A stretch of DNA of 64,000 bases, taken from Apricaphanius iberus. Lineage: Eukaryota > Chordata > Actinopteri > Cyprinodontiformes > Aphaniidae. Below, one piece after another: positions 36,150 through 47,619 of this stretch. The position numbers were made by a program, and so were the translations under genes. The stretch is from assembly GCA_028564705.1 (NCBI GenBank), contig JAPXFQ010002424.1, positions 248,001 to 312,000 on the forward strand. The letters run 5' to 3'. Positions within the stretch are counted from its first letter, which is position 1. The number at the start of each line of letters is the position of its first letter. A model generated the notes under the pieces. That model did no database searches, was not told where the DNA came from, and worked only from the letters and a program-made list of their open reading frames with translations.

Positions 36150-37055
36150 ATGGTTTTATTATTGATTAGGTATGCTGAAATACCTTTATGCTAGAGCTGC
36201 ACTTCCACAGCAACCCAGACTGTCTTTGGTGGCTCAGTTAGTCTGAAGGAATGATTTACCCGAAAAATAATGATCAAATTCTTCTCCACTTTTCATATTT
36301 GCCAACTTTCAAATAAATGTTACATGTAGCTGTCAATACTTTTAAAAACTTTTATACTAATAACATTTTAAAGGGGTTTCTAGAATATACTGTACTCTTC
36401 ACTAAACTTTAACTCTAAAAAAGATGTTACCTCCTTCTGCAAAGTAAAAAAGCAAAGATTACGCTTGAGGAGTCACCAAAGGTCATTGTTTGTTCTTATG
36501 TCTTTGTTTTCTTCCTTGGATAAATGAACAAAGTAGTTTAGGTTTGAATTCTAACTATCAAGTGTTGTTCGCTAGGTTAAGTCATTATTCTGCCCACTAG
36601 TGTAGTGAGATGGTCATGTGACTCACAACGGCAGGTAAATGAACTCTGAAATGATCATTTATAAGGTTGGAAATGTTTCATTTTCAAAGCATCAGCATCA
36701 ATGTTGTTCCATCAACTCCCACTCTGCTGGAACCTGTTCAGTTTGGACTAAAAGTGAATTTCTAAACATGTTTTAATGGTAATTCAGTGGGGAGGTTGTG
36801 CGCAGTCTGTATTTTAACTACTGGGTAAAAAACTCAGACCAATATCATTTTATGCCATGGTAGAAAACGCCTATATATTTCCGAGTGGTCAATAGCATTT
36901 CTTTTTTTGCACTGAAAACCATGTTGATCAACCATTTATGTTGGTAACAGTAAATGTGGAACACGATGTAAAATGGAACCTGTTGGTCAAATCAATAAAT
37001 AGAACAATGCCCTTTTAAATAAAAACTTTACATGATCTTTTTGTTTTTGCAATAA
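36150..37055. other. gene-free stretch between lectin genes A and B
   Basis: AT-rich sequence without supportable exons or complete elements. Confidence 0.4.
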
Positions 37056-37201
37056 TGCATATTTTCTTATTGTAACTGCTCATTTGTATTCTAATCATCA
37101 AACTTATTCATGCTGTGAACCAGTCTTAATCATGTAAAGCACATTGAATTGCCTTTAGTTCAAAGTGTGCTATACAAATAGAATTGCCTCGCCTTGCCTT
37201 A
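37056..37201 (+). repeat. L2/Maui-like 3' end
   Basis: ATGTAAAGCACATTGAATTG is followed by AAAGTGTGCTATACAAATAG and the CTTGCCTTA ending. Same family as the tails at 0.6, 18.3 and 45.8 kb. Confidence 0.65.
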
Positions 37202-38037
37202 CATGATTCAGAAAATATTTCAATCAATTTCTGGTTTTCATGAGTGTGTAATCCGCCCCAAATAAATAGATAACCTCATCTAGCCGAACAGAGTTTATCA
37301 AAATGAGTGTTTTGGGGAAAGGTCTGTGCTTTTCTACATGTTAATTGCTGCCTAAAATCATAAACCAAATGCCAGCAGCTTCAAGGTAGATTGAGCAACA
37401 TAAGAGAACATCAGATTTCTGTGGTGACAGAGTGGTTTCCTACATTTTAGGTTCCCACAGAGCAGTTTTATGTGCAATAAAATATTCACTTCTACTAACT
37501 GGTTTAATGTAGTATTGATCACAAGATTCCCAAGAAGAAAAATGCACAGATGATGCTTCAGTGCATCAAATGTAATAATAATTTCCTGTTTGTCTAAGAA
37601 ACCATTAATAATGTGATACTTGTTCCCTCTGCATAATATTATGGAACTAATACAAAAACATGACCAAAAATAGACCAGAGGATGGCAGCACCTCATCTGA
37701 TGTGATTTAACAAGCTTTATGATGCTGTAATAATGTGAATTATTAATGATAATTATGTTTGAAAGTTTGAAATAAGAGTACAACATTTTTACTTTAGTTT
37801 AAATGATATGAAAAGGAACACAATTATAGGTGCATGTGAAATATTAGATTCAGCATCTCCGGGAAGTTTATGATGCAGTAAGTGAGACAACATAAATGAG
37901 TACAGAAGTTGTTTCCACAAACAGATGTGTAAGATAACTGCTTAGTGACGTGTGAGACCTTCATGTGGCTGTGGCTAAACAAAACAAAAAAGTGCAGCAC
38001 TGCAGCACAGACGGATAAACTCTGAGGACTGTAAACG
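37202..38037. other. upstream flank of lectin gene B
   Basis: AT-rich. The minus-strand frame at 37,786-37,358 (142 codons) is rich in Ile, Leu, His and Cys with no domain, so I do not call it. The promoter of gene B should lie in the last few hundred bases, but no clear box stands out. Confidence 0.35.
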
Positions 38038-41000
38038 ATGAGCCGACTGCAGAAGAACTCCGAAGGTAAATGCTGGATGCTGTAACGTTTTGGCCACATT
38101 TGCTGTTTTTTAAGAGATGGATAGTTTTTGCTGTCTGTTTTGCTGTGGCTAATGCGGGCTGTGGGGGGTTGAAGAAATATTCACGTGTAGAATAGAATAG
38201 AATAATCCTTTAATAGTCCCACCGGGGAAATTTGGTCGTAAACAGCAGCCAAAGAAACAACAAATATACAACATATGTAAGAGAAGAGAAAAATATTTAC
38301 AAAAAAATACAATAATACACAGAATATGTACATCAGGTGGAAATAATGTGCAAATTATAGCGGTGTGGTTGTTTAGAGCAAAATGTAAGATACAGTGCAG
38401 GTGTAAAATATTTATATTTGAACCCCCCCAAGTCAAAGTGACCGATCGTATTTCAGAAATAACAAGTATTATGCAGTTTCTCCGTTAACAAAACCTTTAA
38501 TAATGTCATAACTGGAATTCACTGATTTGGATCTCACAGGCAGGCTGAAGGGACTCGAACGTTTTAGGCCCTAAATATCAAATGTGGAGAAATAAACCTG
38601 TGGTGATGATGTGCTAAGCTGAGGTGAACCAACAGGAGAGTAAACCCCATAGTTTGTGTCTCTTGGATCTCCACAAGCAGGATGGATAAGGCTCTGTTCA
38701 AGGATGCATCACTTTTCTGAACGTGTTGTCTCCATGAGTTGGACTGCCTTGGTGGGAGTCTTGGTGACTGGTGGATTACTTCCATCTCTCTTAGGATTTC
38801 CTTTTGCCTTCTCTTTCACTAGGGTTGCCACGTTGCCTTGGATTGCTTCCCTTGACCTCTGTTTAACAGTCTAGTGTTGTTCCGATTTCAGTGTTAGTAT
38901 CTGTGAATCTTAATGTTTTTAATGTGACTAACATAACTTAAAAATCAGACTGATTTGCAACTCAGAATATTTGTGTGACGCATGCAAATGCATTTTATCT
39001 CTGTCATCATCGAATCACAATAGACATTTCTTTTTCTTAACCAAAACTGCTTCGTTACCATATCGGATCAGTCCTTATGATATGTATGTAATAATCCATA
39101 CATGGAGAACCATGGAGATTATGTTAAGTTTAGGTTATGCGTTTATTTCCAGGTTCTGAAGTGGTTCTTCTCTATATGCTCATCAGATGAAGATACTCCA
39201 TCTCAACATGAAAATCCAATCAGAACCTCCAAACTCCCATCACAGAGAACAGTGCTGCTGGTTGTGGTCTGTCTGCTGGTTGTTGCTCTCTTCATTATTT
39301 GCAAACTCTGTGAGTTCACGCTGGGTTATGCACTGAAAAACAGTGTATTTGGCTACAGTCAATGTAATGTAATTTTTTACATACATTCAGTGTACATTTT
39401 TGAGTTAAGGATCATAATGCAAATATTTGGTGGCAAACAACTTGAAAATGTCCAACTAAGGGCAAAGTGATTTCCTTATATGATCCAAAGTGCTGAAATT
39501 AAGTAGAACAAACTTGCACGTATCCAAGGGCCAGTATCCTGCAACCTTTAGTTTTGTCTCTGCTTCAACACACCTGAATCCAATAATCAGGTCATTAACA
39601 GGTATATGGACTCCTGGGGCCGTATTCACAAAGACTCTTATCTTACCGCTAGGTGTTACTCCTAACTTGCGCTAAAAGGTCTTACGTAGGAGTTGTCGTC
39701 TAAAACCTGTTCACAAACGCACTAAGAGCTACTTTTACGTAGGACAAATTCCTAATCGTAAGCTAAAAGTGACGTCCCGTTGCTATGGAAACCGTAATTT
39801 CCTTTGTATGAGTAAATAGACGGACAGCAGTGTGATTGGTTGTTGAATGACACGTGTGAAACCAGGAAATGGAAAACTTCATTGTCAATAAAAGCGTAAT
39901 TATGAACAGCGCAAATAGCAGAAATAATGCACGATGTCATATTTGTGTCGACTACGAGACTCACAATTCATACAACTTACACAATAGCCTACTTACAGAG
40001 GGGGTGAAGTCTAAAAACGAAAAAACGTGAAATGCATCATATTATGTGACAGATTGCCGTCCTAACTGGGATAAGCTCCAGCCACCACCCCCACCTCCAC
40101 GCGACCCTGAATTGGATGAAAGCGGTATAGATAATGGATGGATGGATGCATCATATTAAGGGAGTGATTGCAAGGAGGCTGTAAACAATTGTGAAGATGA
40201 GCACATCAGCCACATCTTAAATAGACCCCCCCCCCCCACTACCGTGAAAAGCACCTCATGAACTGAAAAAAGGGGTGAGAAAAGAACAAGGAAACCTAAC
40301 TTAAAGGATGAATAAGAAGAAAAAAGGAGGCATGGGTGGAAATGAGCAGAAACATAAATGCATCTTATCCAGCGGTGTCTGGAACAGCAGAAGACTGTGA
40401 GAAGAGATGGTATTCTCTACAGTCCCAGTGTCGGCTCGAGATCGCCGCTTATAAAAACGATGCTGCTGCAACAGGTAGGCAATGTCCGTCATATAGGCAT
40501 CCCTACATATGTTGCATAAATTGGAAGACGTTGCACGTTTTCTTCTTTGTGCAGGGGGAACAACACGTAGCCGGGTATCTTACAAAACGGAGATATTTTT
40601 CTACGGTTTAGCCTTTCATCCACACGTAACCGGAGATTTTAGGCACCAAAAACGAGTCTTTTCAAAAACTCCGGCCAAAGTGGAGATTTGCGTTTTCTCC
40701 GTTTTCAGTACCAGCGTGTTGACGGTTGAAAACGGAGTTTTAAGAACCGTAACGTCACTATCCGCAACAAAAACTGCTCCAACATCACTTGTGCGACCTG
40801 TGTTTACTCTAAAAAAAAAAGCATTTATCCCCGCAGAGCTGTGTTGGTATCATCCATTGTTAAAGCGCGTTTTGTTTGTTTGCTTTTATAAGCTCTATCA
40901 CTGCTGCGTACTGAAGATAGAGGAAAGAAAGTTGTTCTTAGCGGATAGGATTTGGGAGAACTACTGCCCCCTACTGCTTTGTCACGTCTATGAATGTGCT

Positions 41001-44000
41001 GAAAAACGCATTTATCCGGTTACGTGTTGATGGAGATTTTTTTTTTTCAACGAGCGGAGGAAAATCTTCGTTTAAAAAAAAAATCCGGCTACTTGTGGAC
41101 ATTGCCGGTATTCTTTGGTCAATTCAGAATCATTCTGAGTGTCCAACACATTGCGTCTGGCTGCAGCCATTTTGGGAGTCTTTGTGAATAGGTCTTAGGG
41201 AGTTAGGATTCCTCTTGACTTCTTTTAAGGACTCCCAGACTTAGGAGCTACTTTTGGGCCTAAAAGTGGTTGTGAATTACTTTTATCTTAAGAAACTAGG
41301 AGTCCTAAATTTAAGAGTGACACGCCCACATTTTTTAGGAGTTACTCCTAAATTCGGCAGTTAGGACCTACGGCCCCTGATCTCATTAAATATGTTGTAG
41401 ATTAGTAAAAGCGCACACTGCGTCATACAAGTATAAAGGAAAATACTATAAACTCCATTTAACACTAGCAACAGTTAATCTGCAAATGTAAGTTAATATG
41501 TTAATTTAGGTTCGTGAGCTGGACCACGCCCCATATTCAGTATCCTCTCAGTAATCAACTCGGATTCGACTCACCTGGCATCTCACACCTGAATTTCATC
41601 CCTAATTACTCCATGATCTATTTAAACCCTGAGCACCGAGCCATCAGCGTCGCTCAGACTCTTATCTCGTAAACCAGCGCTGTTTCGCAAGACAATCTCT
41701 ACTATAATGGACGTGCTTACCCTTGATCCTTAGGAGTTACTCCTAAATTCGGCAGTTAGGACCTACTTTAAGCCCTAAGATTCTTTGTGAATACATCCCC
41801 TGATTGCTTACTGAGAAGATTATTAAGCCATTTGATTCAGGTTGAACCAAGGATACAAAAGAGTTGGAGTACTGACCCTCAAGGACTGGTATTGTAGACT
41901 CCTGATATAGATATTGTTGAGTTATTTTGTACTGAGAGTCAGAATTGTTCAGCTCCAGCTGAAAATAACATGTGAGCTATTGAATTTATCTTCCCTCAAG
42001 AGTACTCCCCAAAATGTTTACAATACAGCATAATGTTTGGCTTTTTAAGTAGTTATACGTAAGCCACTGTGTTGTCATTGTTTTGTTAAATTGACAGAAC
42101 TTGCATTGAAGTGAAAATTATTACATGCTGTGTCTTGTATTTTCTAAACATTTAAAATATTTAGCACTTCAAAAAAAAAGGTAGAATGAAGCAAAATATT
42201 AAGTATGAACATCCCAAATTGTTAAATTTGTATAGTTTTAGACCAAAGAGTAAAAACTAGAATAGTAGAAAATAATGAGTTGATTTTCTTAAAATTGGAG
42301 CAAAGTAGTTAAAATGAACTTAAAGTGTAATCAGAATTCTATGTAATGAGAATGAAATTATAACTTTATTTTCAACATATTGAGTTGATTTTCTGTAAAT
42401 TTTTAACTTGGACCAAAGTAGTCAGTTCATTTCAATGAACTCAACATTTTTAAGAAATCTGAATGAAAATCTAACTTCATCCAAACCTTATATTTTACTT
42501 TGAACAAACTTGATTAAATTGTTACCAGTTGACATGGTTTTTTCAAAGAAACATTTTTTTCAGTGTGATTTCTCTGATATTTTCTTTCTTAAATATTAAA
42601 TGAATATTTTGAGAGTTCGCATCAGGTTTAGGTTTTTGAAAAAAAAAAAAAAAAAAAAAAAAACATTTGTGTTTTTCTTCTCAGCTTTTGTCGTTTGGAT
42701 GACCAATCAAACTGTTATAACTCTACAGGAATCTCTGAGGGCAAATAGCTCAGGTGAGACTGGATTTGAAATTGCCCATAAGTTTCATTGTTGGATCACA
42801 ATAACATGGAACGTATCATTTATCATGTTAATTTCAGCCGGTGATCATCTGTTTTCAAAAACCAGAGCCCCAAAATGTATTGTTCCGTAGGATTTCGACA
42901 AAATGAAGCTGAATGGAGTTAAAACGTTTCATTTTTCATGTTTTTAAACAGAAAGCGGAAATGTTCCACGGCCGGCAAGTTCACTGTCTGCCTCATGCCC
43001 TCCAACCCCTAAAGTTCCACCCGCTGCCAAGTGTCCAGCACCTCCCCCACCGTCTCCATGTCCACCACCCGCTTCATGTCCTCCACCACCTATAGTCCCT
43101 ACTCCTCCTAAATGTCCACCACCTCCTAAATGTTCGACATCTCCTTCCCCTCCTAAATGTCCACCACCACCTAAATGTCTACCACCTCCTCCACCTGCTA
43201 CTAAATGTCCACCTCCTCTTGCATGTCCACCATCTCCCACATGTCAACCACCTCCTCCACCTCCTACTAAATGTCCACCACCTCCTCCACCTCCTACCAA
43301 ATGTCCACCCCCACTTAAATGTCCACCACCTCCTCCACCTCCTACCAAATGTCCACCCCCACCTAAATGTCCACCACCTCCTCCACCTCCTACTAAATGT
43401 CCACCACCTCTTTCATGCCCTCCACCTACTCAACCAATTCCCTCTCCAAGCAGAAGTAAGTCACTTAAATGCAGAAACATCAGGTATGTCTTCCACCTGA
43501 ATGAAGTGTTGTGGTATTACTGAAGTATTTTCTGTGTTGCGTTGACAGATGAGCTATATCTGAGGTGTGAAGCAGACTGGAACCTACATGGGGAAAGATG
43601 CTATTATTACAACAGCAGATTATTATCATGGGAGGGTAGCAAACGTTTCTGTAGCAGTCGCGGAGGAGACCTGGTGAAGATAGACAGCAAAGAGGAGAAG
43701 GTTTCAAACACTGCTGTTTTCACATATTTAATTTTGTTTCTGCATCATTTTCATCAACTTCTCCTGTTCAGGTGTACCTGGAGAGAGCACTGAGAGAAAG
43801 GAGGTCGGCGAGGGATGAGAAGTTCTGGATCGGACTGACAAGCTCAGGGGGTGGCAGTGAATGGTCTTGGGTAGACGGCTCACCACTGGACACAAGGTTT
43901 GATTTTAGTAAAACACGTCTATCTTCAGAATAATGGTTAACTATTTTTAATGAGATTTTCCCTTTTGACCTTTTAGTTTGAGGTTTTGTGGCTCTGGAGA

Positions 44001-44100
44001 ACAGGGGGGAGGACGAGGTGATCCCCTAAGGTGTTCGTGTGAAAGATCTTGTGAAGCTTCTCACAAAAGTATCTGCGAGAAAGCAGCAGAAACTGTCTAG
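38038..44100 (+). CDS. C-type lectin receptor gene B with long Pro/Cys-rich stalk
   Basis: Seven exons join in frame (374 aa): 38,038-38,065, 39,187-39,309, 42,685-42,753, 42,952-43,455, 43,549-43,700, 43,772-43,896 and 43,977-44,100. The tail starts MSRLQKNSE and lacks an ITIM. The membrane span is VLLVVVCLLVVALFIICKL. A short stalk exon has two N-glycosylation sites (NQT, NSS). Then comes a single 504-nt exon of 168 residues made of CPPP, KCPPPP and TKCPPPPPPP units with 18 cysteines. The lectin domain follows (DWNLHGERCYYYNS; FWIGLTSSGGGSEWSWVDGS). The last exon is divergent: the usual EPDxW and DCVRMG blocks are replaced by SLRFCGSGEQGGGRGD, although [19 protein letters not shown] remains. 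Canonical sugar binding is unlikely. All introns are GT-AG and all phases fit. Exons 1-2 rest on splice logic alone. Confidence 0.8.
38165..38425 (-). repeat. LINE 3' end with TTCTA-type tail, reverse orientation
   Basis: GTAGAATAGAATAGAATAAT is followed by CCTTTAATAGTCCCACCGGG and GAAATTTGGTCG. This is the reverse complement of a common fish LINE 3' end with a TTCTA simple tail. No coding part is attached. It lies in the first intron of gene B. Confidence 0.55.
40561..41105. mobile_element. innermost MITE of the nested stack
   Basis: The left part AACACGTAGCCGGGTATCTT and ACAAAACGGAGATATTTTT mirrors the right part (AAAAATCCGGCTACTTGTGG read backwards). The interior holds repeated AACGGAG/CTCCGTTTT words. 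The long frame at 40,509-41,030 has no domain and I treat it as accidental. Confidence 0.5.
41393..41487. repeat. inverted copy of the 16.35-kb short repeat
   Basis: Reverse complement of 16,351-16,443 with about two mismatches. It lies in the extra insertion within the Harbinger-like element. It shows that a short unnamed unit has moved, or been converted, between an NLR intron and a lectin intron. Confidence 0.65.
42952..43455 (+). repeat. coding tandem repeat: CPPP-type stalk exon of gene B
   Basis: The exon is a degenerate tandem array based on CCACCACCTCC and AAATGTCCACC words. It becomes more regular toward its 3' end, where three units of about 45-48 bases (43,260-43,405) are almost identical. 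Translated, it gives 18 Cys, each in a Pro-rich setting, usually as K-C-P-P-P. The flanking exons are in phase 1 on both sides, so length changes by whole units keep the frame. Minus-strand Gly/His-rich frames over this segment are artefacts. Confidence 0.85.
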
Positions 44101-44144
44101 ACTTCATCTGTTTGTGTGTAAAGTTCTCATCAGTCTAAAAAAAA

Positions 44145-44495
44145 CATCTGTTACATCTGTGGTCATGAAGTCACTTGAGGACATGGTTCTCTCCATCAAG
44201 CCCCCCCCTTCTGGAACCCCCTGCAGCTTGCCTACAGAGCCAACAGGTCTGCAGACGATGCTATCAACATGCCATCTACAGTTCATCCTGCCGCATCTGT
44301 ACTCTCTGGGCCCCTACGCGAGAAGCTCTGCCTTCAACACCATCCTGCCAGACCTTCTCCAAGGCAAACTTTCCCAGATGAACATGCCTGTTCAGGTGGA
44401 TCACTAACTTCCTGACAGACAGGAAGCAGCATGTGAGCCCGGGGAAGAATGTCTCGGACTCCCGGACCATCAGCACCAGCTCCTGTGAGCTTCCA
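44145..44495 (+). mobile_element. Rex1-like LINE RT fragment (degenerate)
   Basis: Just after gene B, three frames together give decayed RT pieces: TSVVMKSLEDMVLSI, QLAYRANRSADDAIN-like and SAFNTILPDLLQGKLSQM. They align with residues about 262-372 of the 26.5-kb copy. Frameshifts are frequent. Non-functional. Confidence 0.7.
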
Positions 44496-45295
44496 CTGAG
44501 TTGGTTCCACTGCTAGTTCTGTTAGTTCTGTGGCAGAGCCTGACCTAGCATCGGTCTTTGGCTTTTCCCCATCAAAGCACCCATTTCTTGGTTCCAAACC
44601 AGTGTTTAACCCACCAACAACTCTTTGCTTGGCCAGAGTGTGTGCTTGCTGAGAACTGCTTTCTCCCCCACTCACAAGGCTAACCCTTTGTGAAAGCACA
44701 ACAGCAGCCCCTTTAAGGGCATGATGTACACTCCAGTTGTTCAAAATTATCTTTGTGATCTCACACTTCCTGTTTTCTTCTCCCCAGGTAGGTGTATACA
44801 GTTGTGTCGCAATGCTTTCGATGACGTACTGACACAGCACCAAACAGGCCCCACATCAGTGGAAAAGTGACTGGTTATTTCAAAGAAGCAGCTGACTAAG
44901 AGCCAACTTGTGCAGTTATTTTGTAACCAATCAGTGCTCCACCACCAGCACTGAACTAGCACTGGTTATTTTTAGGTGAAAAACATCACAAATATTTACT
45001 CCCCAGATCTAATTTACCCTCCTACCAGTACCCCACCTTCTGTAGTTCTATTTATTCATTCAGGTCTTTGGTTTTATAGTTACTCTTTAGAGTTTTTGAA
45101 TTGTAAATGTTGTTCTGGTTTCCCACAATCTAGCCTTTCTCTGTTATGACCTCCTCCTTTCTTGCATCATATTCAAAGCATACACCATGGCATGAAGATC
45201 TTACGATGGCTCAATTTTGGATATCATATCCGTGATGTCTTTTCAATTCCTGAAGATTTGGCAAAAGATACAACATCAGCCTTGGAAGGACGGCC
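44496..45295. other. gene-free stretch downstream of gene B
   Basis: Moderately GC-balanced sequence at 44,500-44,960, possibly an unnamed DNA element (AACCAGTGTTTAACCCACCA near 44,600 and GCACTGGTTATT near 44,960). The minus-strand frame at 44,843-44,334 spans this and the LINE fragment and has no domain. No gene is supported. Confidence 0.35.
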
Positions 45296-45786
45296 TGACA
45301 ACACCGGTACTGGTTAGCACCAGAGTACATTAGAGATCTGCTATCATGGTACAAACCATTCAGATCACTCAGGTCTTCCAGCTCTAGTTAGCTGATCGTC
45401 CCTAGAACCACAACCAAACATGGGGAAGCAGCTTTTAGTTTCTAGGCTCCCTACATTTGGAACAAACTGCCAGATGAATGCAAAGCTGCAGAGACACTGA
45501 ACTCCTTTAAATCTAAAATAAAAACTTACCTATTTAGACTTGCTAATGAGTAACTGATACTATTATTGCTAATACTATTATTAAATGTTTTTTTTATCCT
45601 AAATTATAGTTTTAATCAAATGCTAAATGCTGTCTTTTAGTATCTTTATAGTTTATTTTATAACTGTTTGATTATTCCTTCTTTTAGTAGTTTTATGCTT
45701 TAAGTTTTAAATTTTTGTAATCATGTCACACCTTGAATTTCCTTGTGTTGAAATATATATAATATAAATAAAATTGCCTTGCCTTG
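45296..45786 (+). mobile_element. L2/Maui-like LINE, C-terminal piece and 3' end
   Basis: The plus strand reads LAPEYIRDLLSWYKP and IWNKLPDECKAAETLNSFKS with an internal stop in between (after RSSSSS). A 3' untranslated region and the AATAAAATTGCCTTGCCTTG tail follow. Same family as 2.4-3.4 kb, opposite orientation. Confidence 0.75.
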
Positions 45787-47335
45787 TCTTCACCTCTTTG
45801 GGTCATGAAGTGCATTCAGCCCCCAAAATATGGATCATGTCACCACTGTAGTCTGAGGATCCAACAATGTTCATGATACTGAAAAATAGCTAATTAAATA
45901 CACACTACAGTCTTTGAGGAAAAGCATGTTTTAGCTCTTTCCCTGATTCAACACTGAATCAAATCAAAAACTTCTACAGAGGCTCTGCTAAAGAAACATG
46001 ATTTGAAATTAATCCCAAATGGTCCCACTAAATCCTTGGATGAGATGTGTTGGATTAGAGAGTGATCTTCAAATGGCAGGACTTTGAGGATTTAGGGCCT
46101 GTTCTATCAAGATTCCTGATAATGACTGCAAAATTGCATGTGGCGCTAAAAATGTGCGTGAGTGGGTTGTCCTTAATTTGAGCAGGACTTTCACCTTGTG
46201 CTCTACGGCGGTTGGTTAACAAGACTTGCTTCTGCAGACATCAACATGCTTCATGTTTGTGTGTTTCCAAATTGCACTAAACAAATGCACAATGGGAAGT
46301 TCACCTTCCACAGGCTCGCTTTCTACAACCTTAGCAGACAACAGCTACAATGTACGGGTTGTTGCAATGGCATCGAAGCTTTTTGTTAGTGTAATGGGCT
46401 TGACACACGGGAGGCATTAAACGAGCGCAATCAGTGAACCTCATCGCAGCCACTTTGAAAACCAGACGCACGGGAGGCGGCATGCAGCAGCAGCATCCAG
46501 CGACACAAGCCAGCGACGTACTCTGTTCCATGTTGAATAGCGAGTTTCAATTGGCTGTCAGGTTGAAGGAAATGTTCAAGTTTCAAAGCAGTTCTGGGGA
46601 GAAAAAGCAAAAGATATGAGGTGTCACAAGATTTTGCTAGAGTTAAGTGAAACCTTACTTCTGACTTTACTATAGAAGCAATTAAAAAGATGTGAATGGT
46701 TATGTAAACTGTACTTTTCCTCCATGTCTTTCCGGACATAACTAAGTTGCATCCTGTCAGCTCATTGGTCAGTCAATGAAACCTCCGCTGATTGGCCCTT
46801 GTGTGAGTGACAGACAAATGTCCAGTTTGAAAAAAAACAAACTTCCATCAAGTAGTTGGTCCGTTCAGTGATTGAATGGTTCCCAAATTCTGGGTCTGTA
46901 AGAGAATACCAAATTACCTCCCTCACCAAGTCATCTAACCAAATTTCAAACTGAATCCCAGCCTGGGGTCTATCTGCATGGAGTGTGCATGTTCTCCCCA
47001 TGCATAGGTGGGTTCTCTCTGGGTACTCCGGCTGACTGTTAGATTAACTGAATGATCGAGAATGCAGGTTTGAATGTCTGCGTGGTTGTTTTTCCTGTCT
47101 GTCTCTGGGATGGACTGGGGATCTGTCCATATCACTCCCAAATACCACTGGACATATGCTTCCGATGCTCAACTAGGCAGGTTCAGCTTGTACTATCCAG
47201 ATGAAATTTGTGTAAACACATTAGCGTTAATATTTTCCTTGGACATTATACATAATTGGAAACCTAGGTTTCTTGAGATTCCAATGATGTATGATGATGC
47301 AGTCATAACTCTAGATACAGTAAACACTTTCATCA
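45787..47335. other. gene-free stretch before lectin gene C
   Basis: I searched this stretch for a transmembrane exon and start codon for gene C and found none. Short overlapping frames on both strands (for example at 46,200-46,740) carry no domain. Confidence 0.4.
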
Positions 47336-47540
47336 AACCAAAGGGAAATGCAAAATTCTGCCATTCCAAAGGAAACTGCTCCCGATGTCCAAGTAATATT
47401 GCAGAGACATATTAACCAACGCAGCCCTACAACATCCATAGCCTTGGCGAACTCTGGGCCAATCTCCTGGAGCCTTGCCACCGAGGAGCTTTTTAACAAC
47501 CTCGGTGGCAACCTCACCGAGGTTGAACCTCATGTATGAA
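47335..47540 (-). mobile_element. LINE RT fragment (degenerate)
   Basis: Two minus-strand frames give EVVKKLLGGKAPG and then AMDVVGLRWLICLCN, with a frameshift between. They match the region before the RT palm of a fish LINE with the KLLGGRAPG motif. The endonuclease fragment at 52.4-52.9 kb may come from the same family. It is a dead piece just upstream of the gene C stalk exon. Confidence 0.6.
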
Positions 47541-47619
47541 TATGAAATTGTTTTTCTCTATAAATCTATACGGCTCAAAATCTTTCATTACAATAAAGAA
47601 AGTTCAACTCTCTCTACAG

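Larger units (their letters stand above)
39613..41808. mobile_element. Harbinger-like element with Myb-like exon, carrying further insertions
   Basis: The left end GGGGCCGTATTCACAAAGAC and the right end, read backwards, AGGGGATGTATTCACAAAGA form inverted repeats. A plus-strand frame at 40,336-40,471 contains EDCEKRWYSLQSQCRLEI, similar to the Myb/SANT-type accessory protein of Harbinger transposons. It ends at a CAG/GTAGGC donor. No transposase is left. Inside are another MITE (40,561-41,105), a LINE-type tail ending in GGATGGATGGATG (40,085-40,150), and an insertion at about 41,372-41,735 bounded by a direct repeat of about 35 bases. The element is clearly a composite. Confidence 0.6.
39520..41890. 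mobile_element. hAT-like MITE split by a nested insertion
   Basis: The left arm (39,520-39,616: AGGGCCAGTATCCTGCAACC, CAACACACCTGAATCC) and the right arm (41,807-41,890: GATTCAGGTTGAACCAAGGA, TGACCCTCAAGGACTGG) are inverted complements. They would form one element of about 180 bp, of the family also seen at 25.5 kb. They are now separated by the 2.2-kb Harbinger-like insertion. Confidence 0.65.

Noticed and set aside
37358..37786. 142-codon minus-strand frame before gene B
   Set aside because: No motif, skewed to Ile/Leu/Cys/His, and no splice partners.
40509..41030. 173-codon plus-strand frame in the nested MITE
   Set aside because: Falls inside a non-coding inverted-repeat element; no domain.
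42944..43240. Gly/His-rich minus-strand frame opposite the gene B stalk
   Set aside because: It is the antisense shadow of the CPPP repeat; the plus-strand frame fits flanking exon phases.
44334..44843. 169-codon minus-strand frame
   Set aside because: It runs across the decayed LINE fragment and unrelated DNA; antisense to RT pieces.
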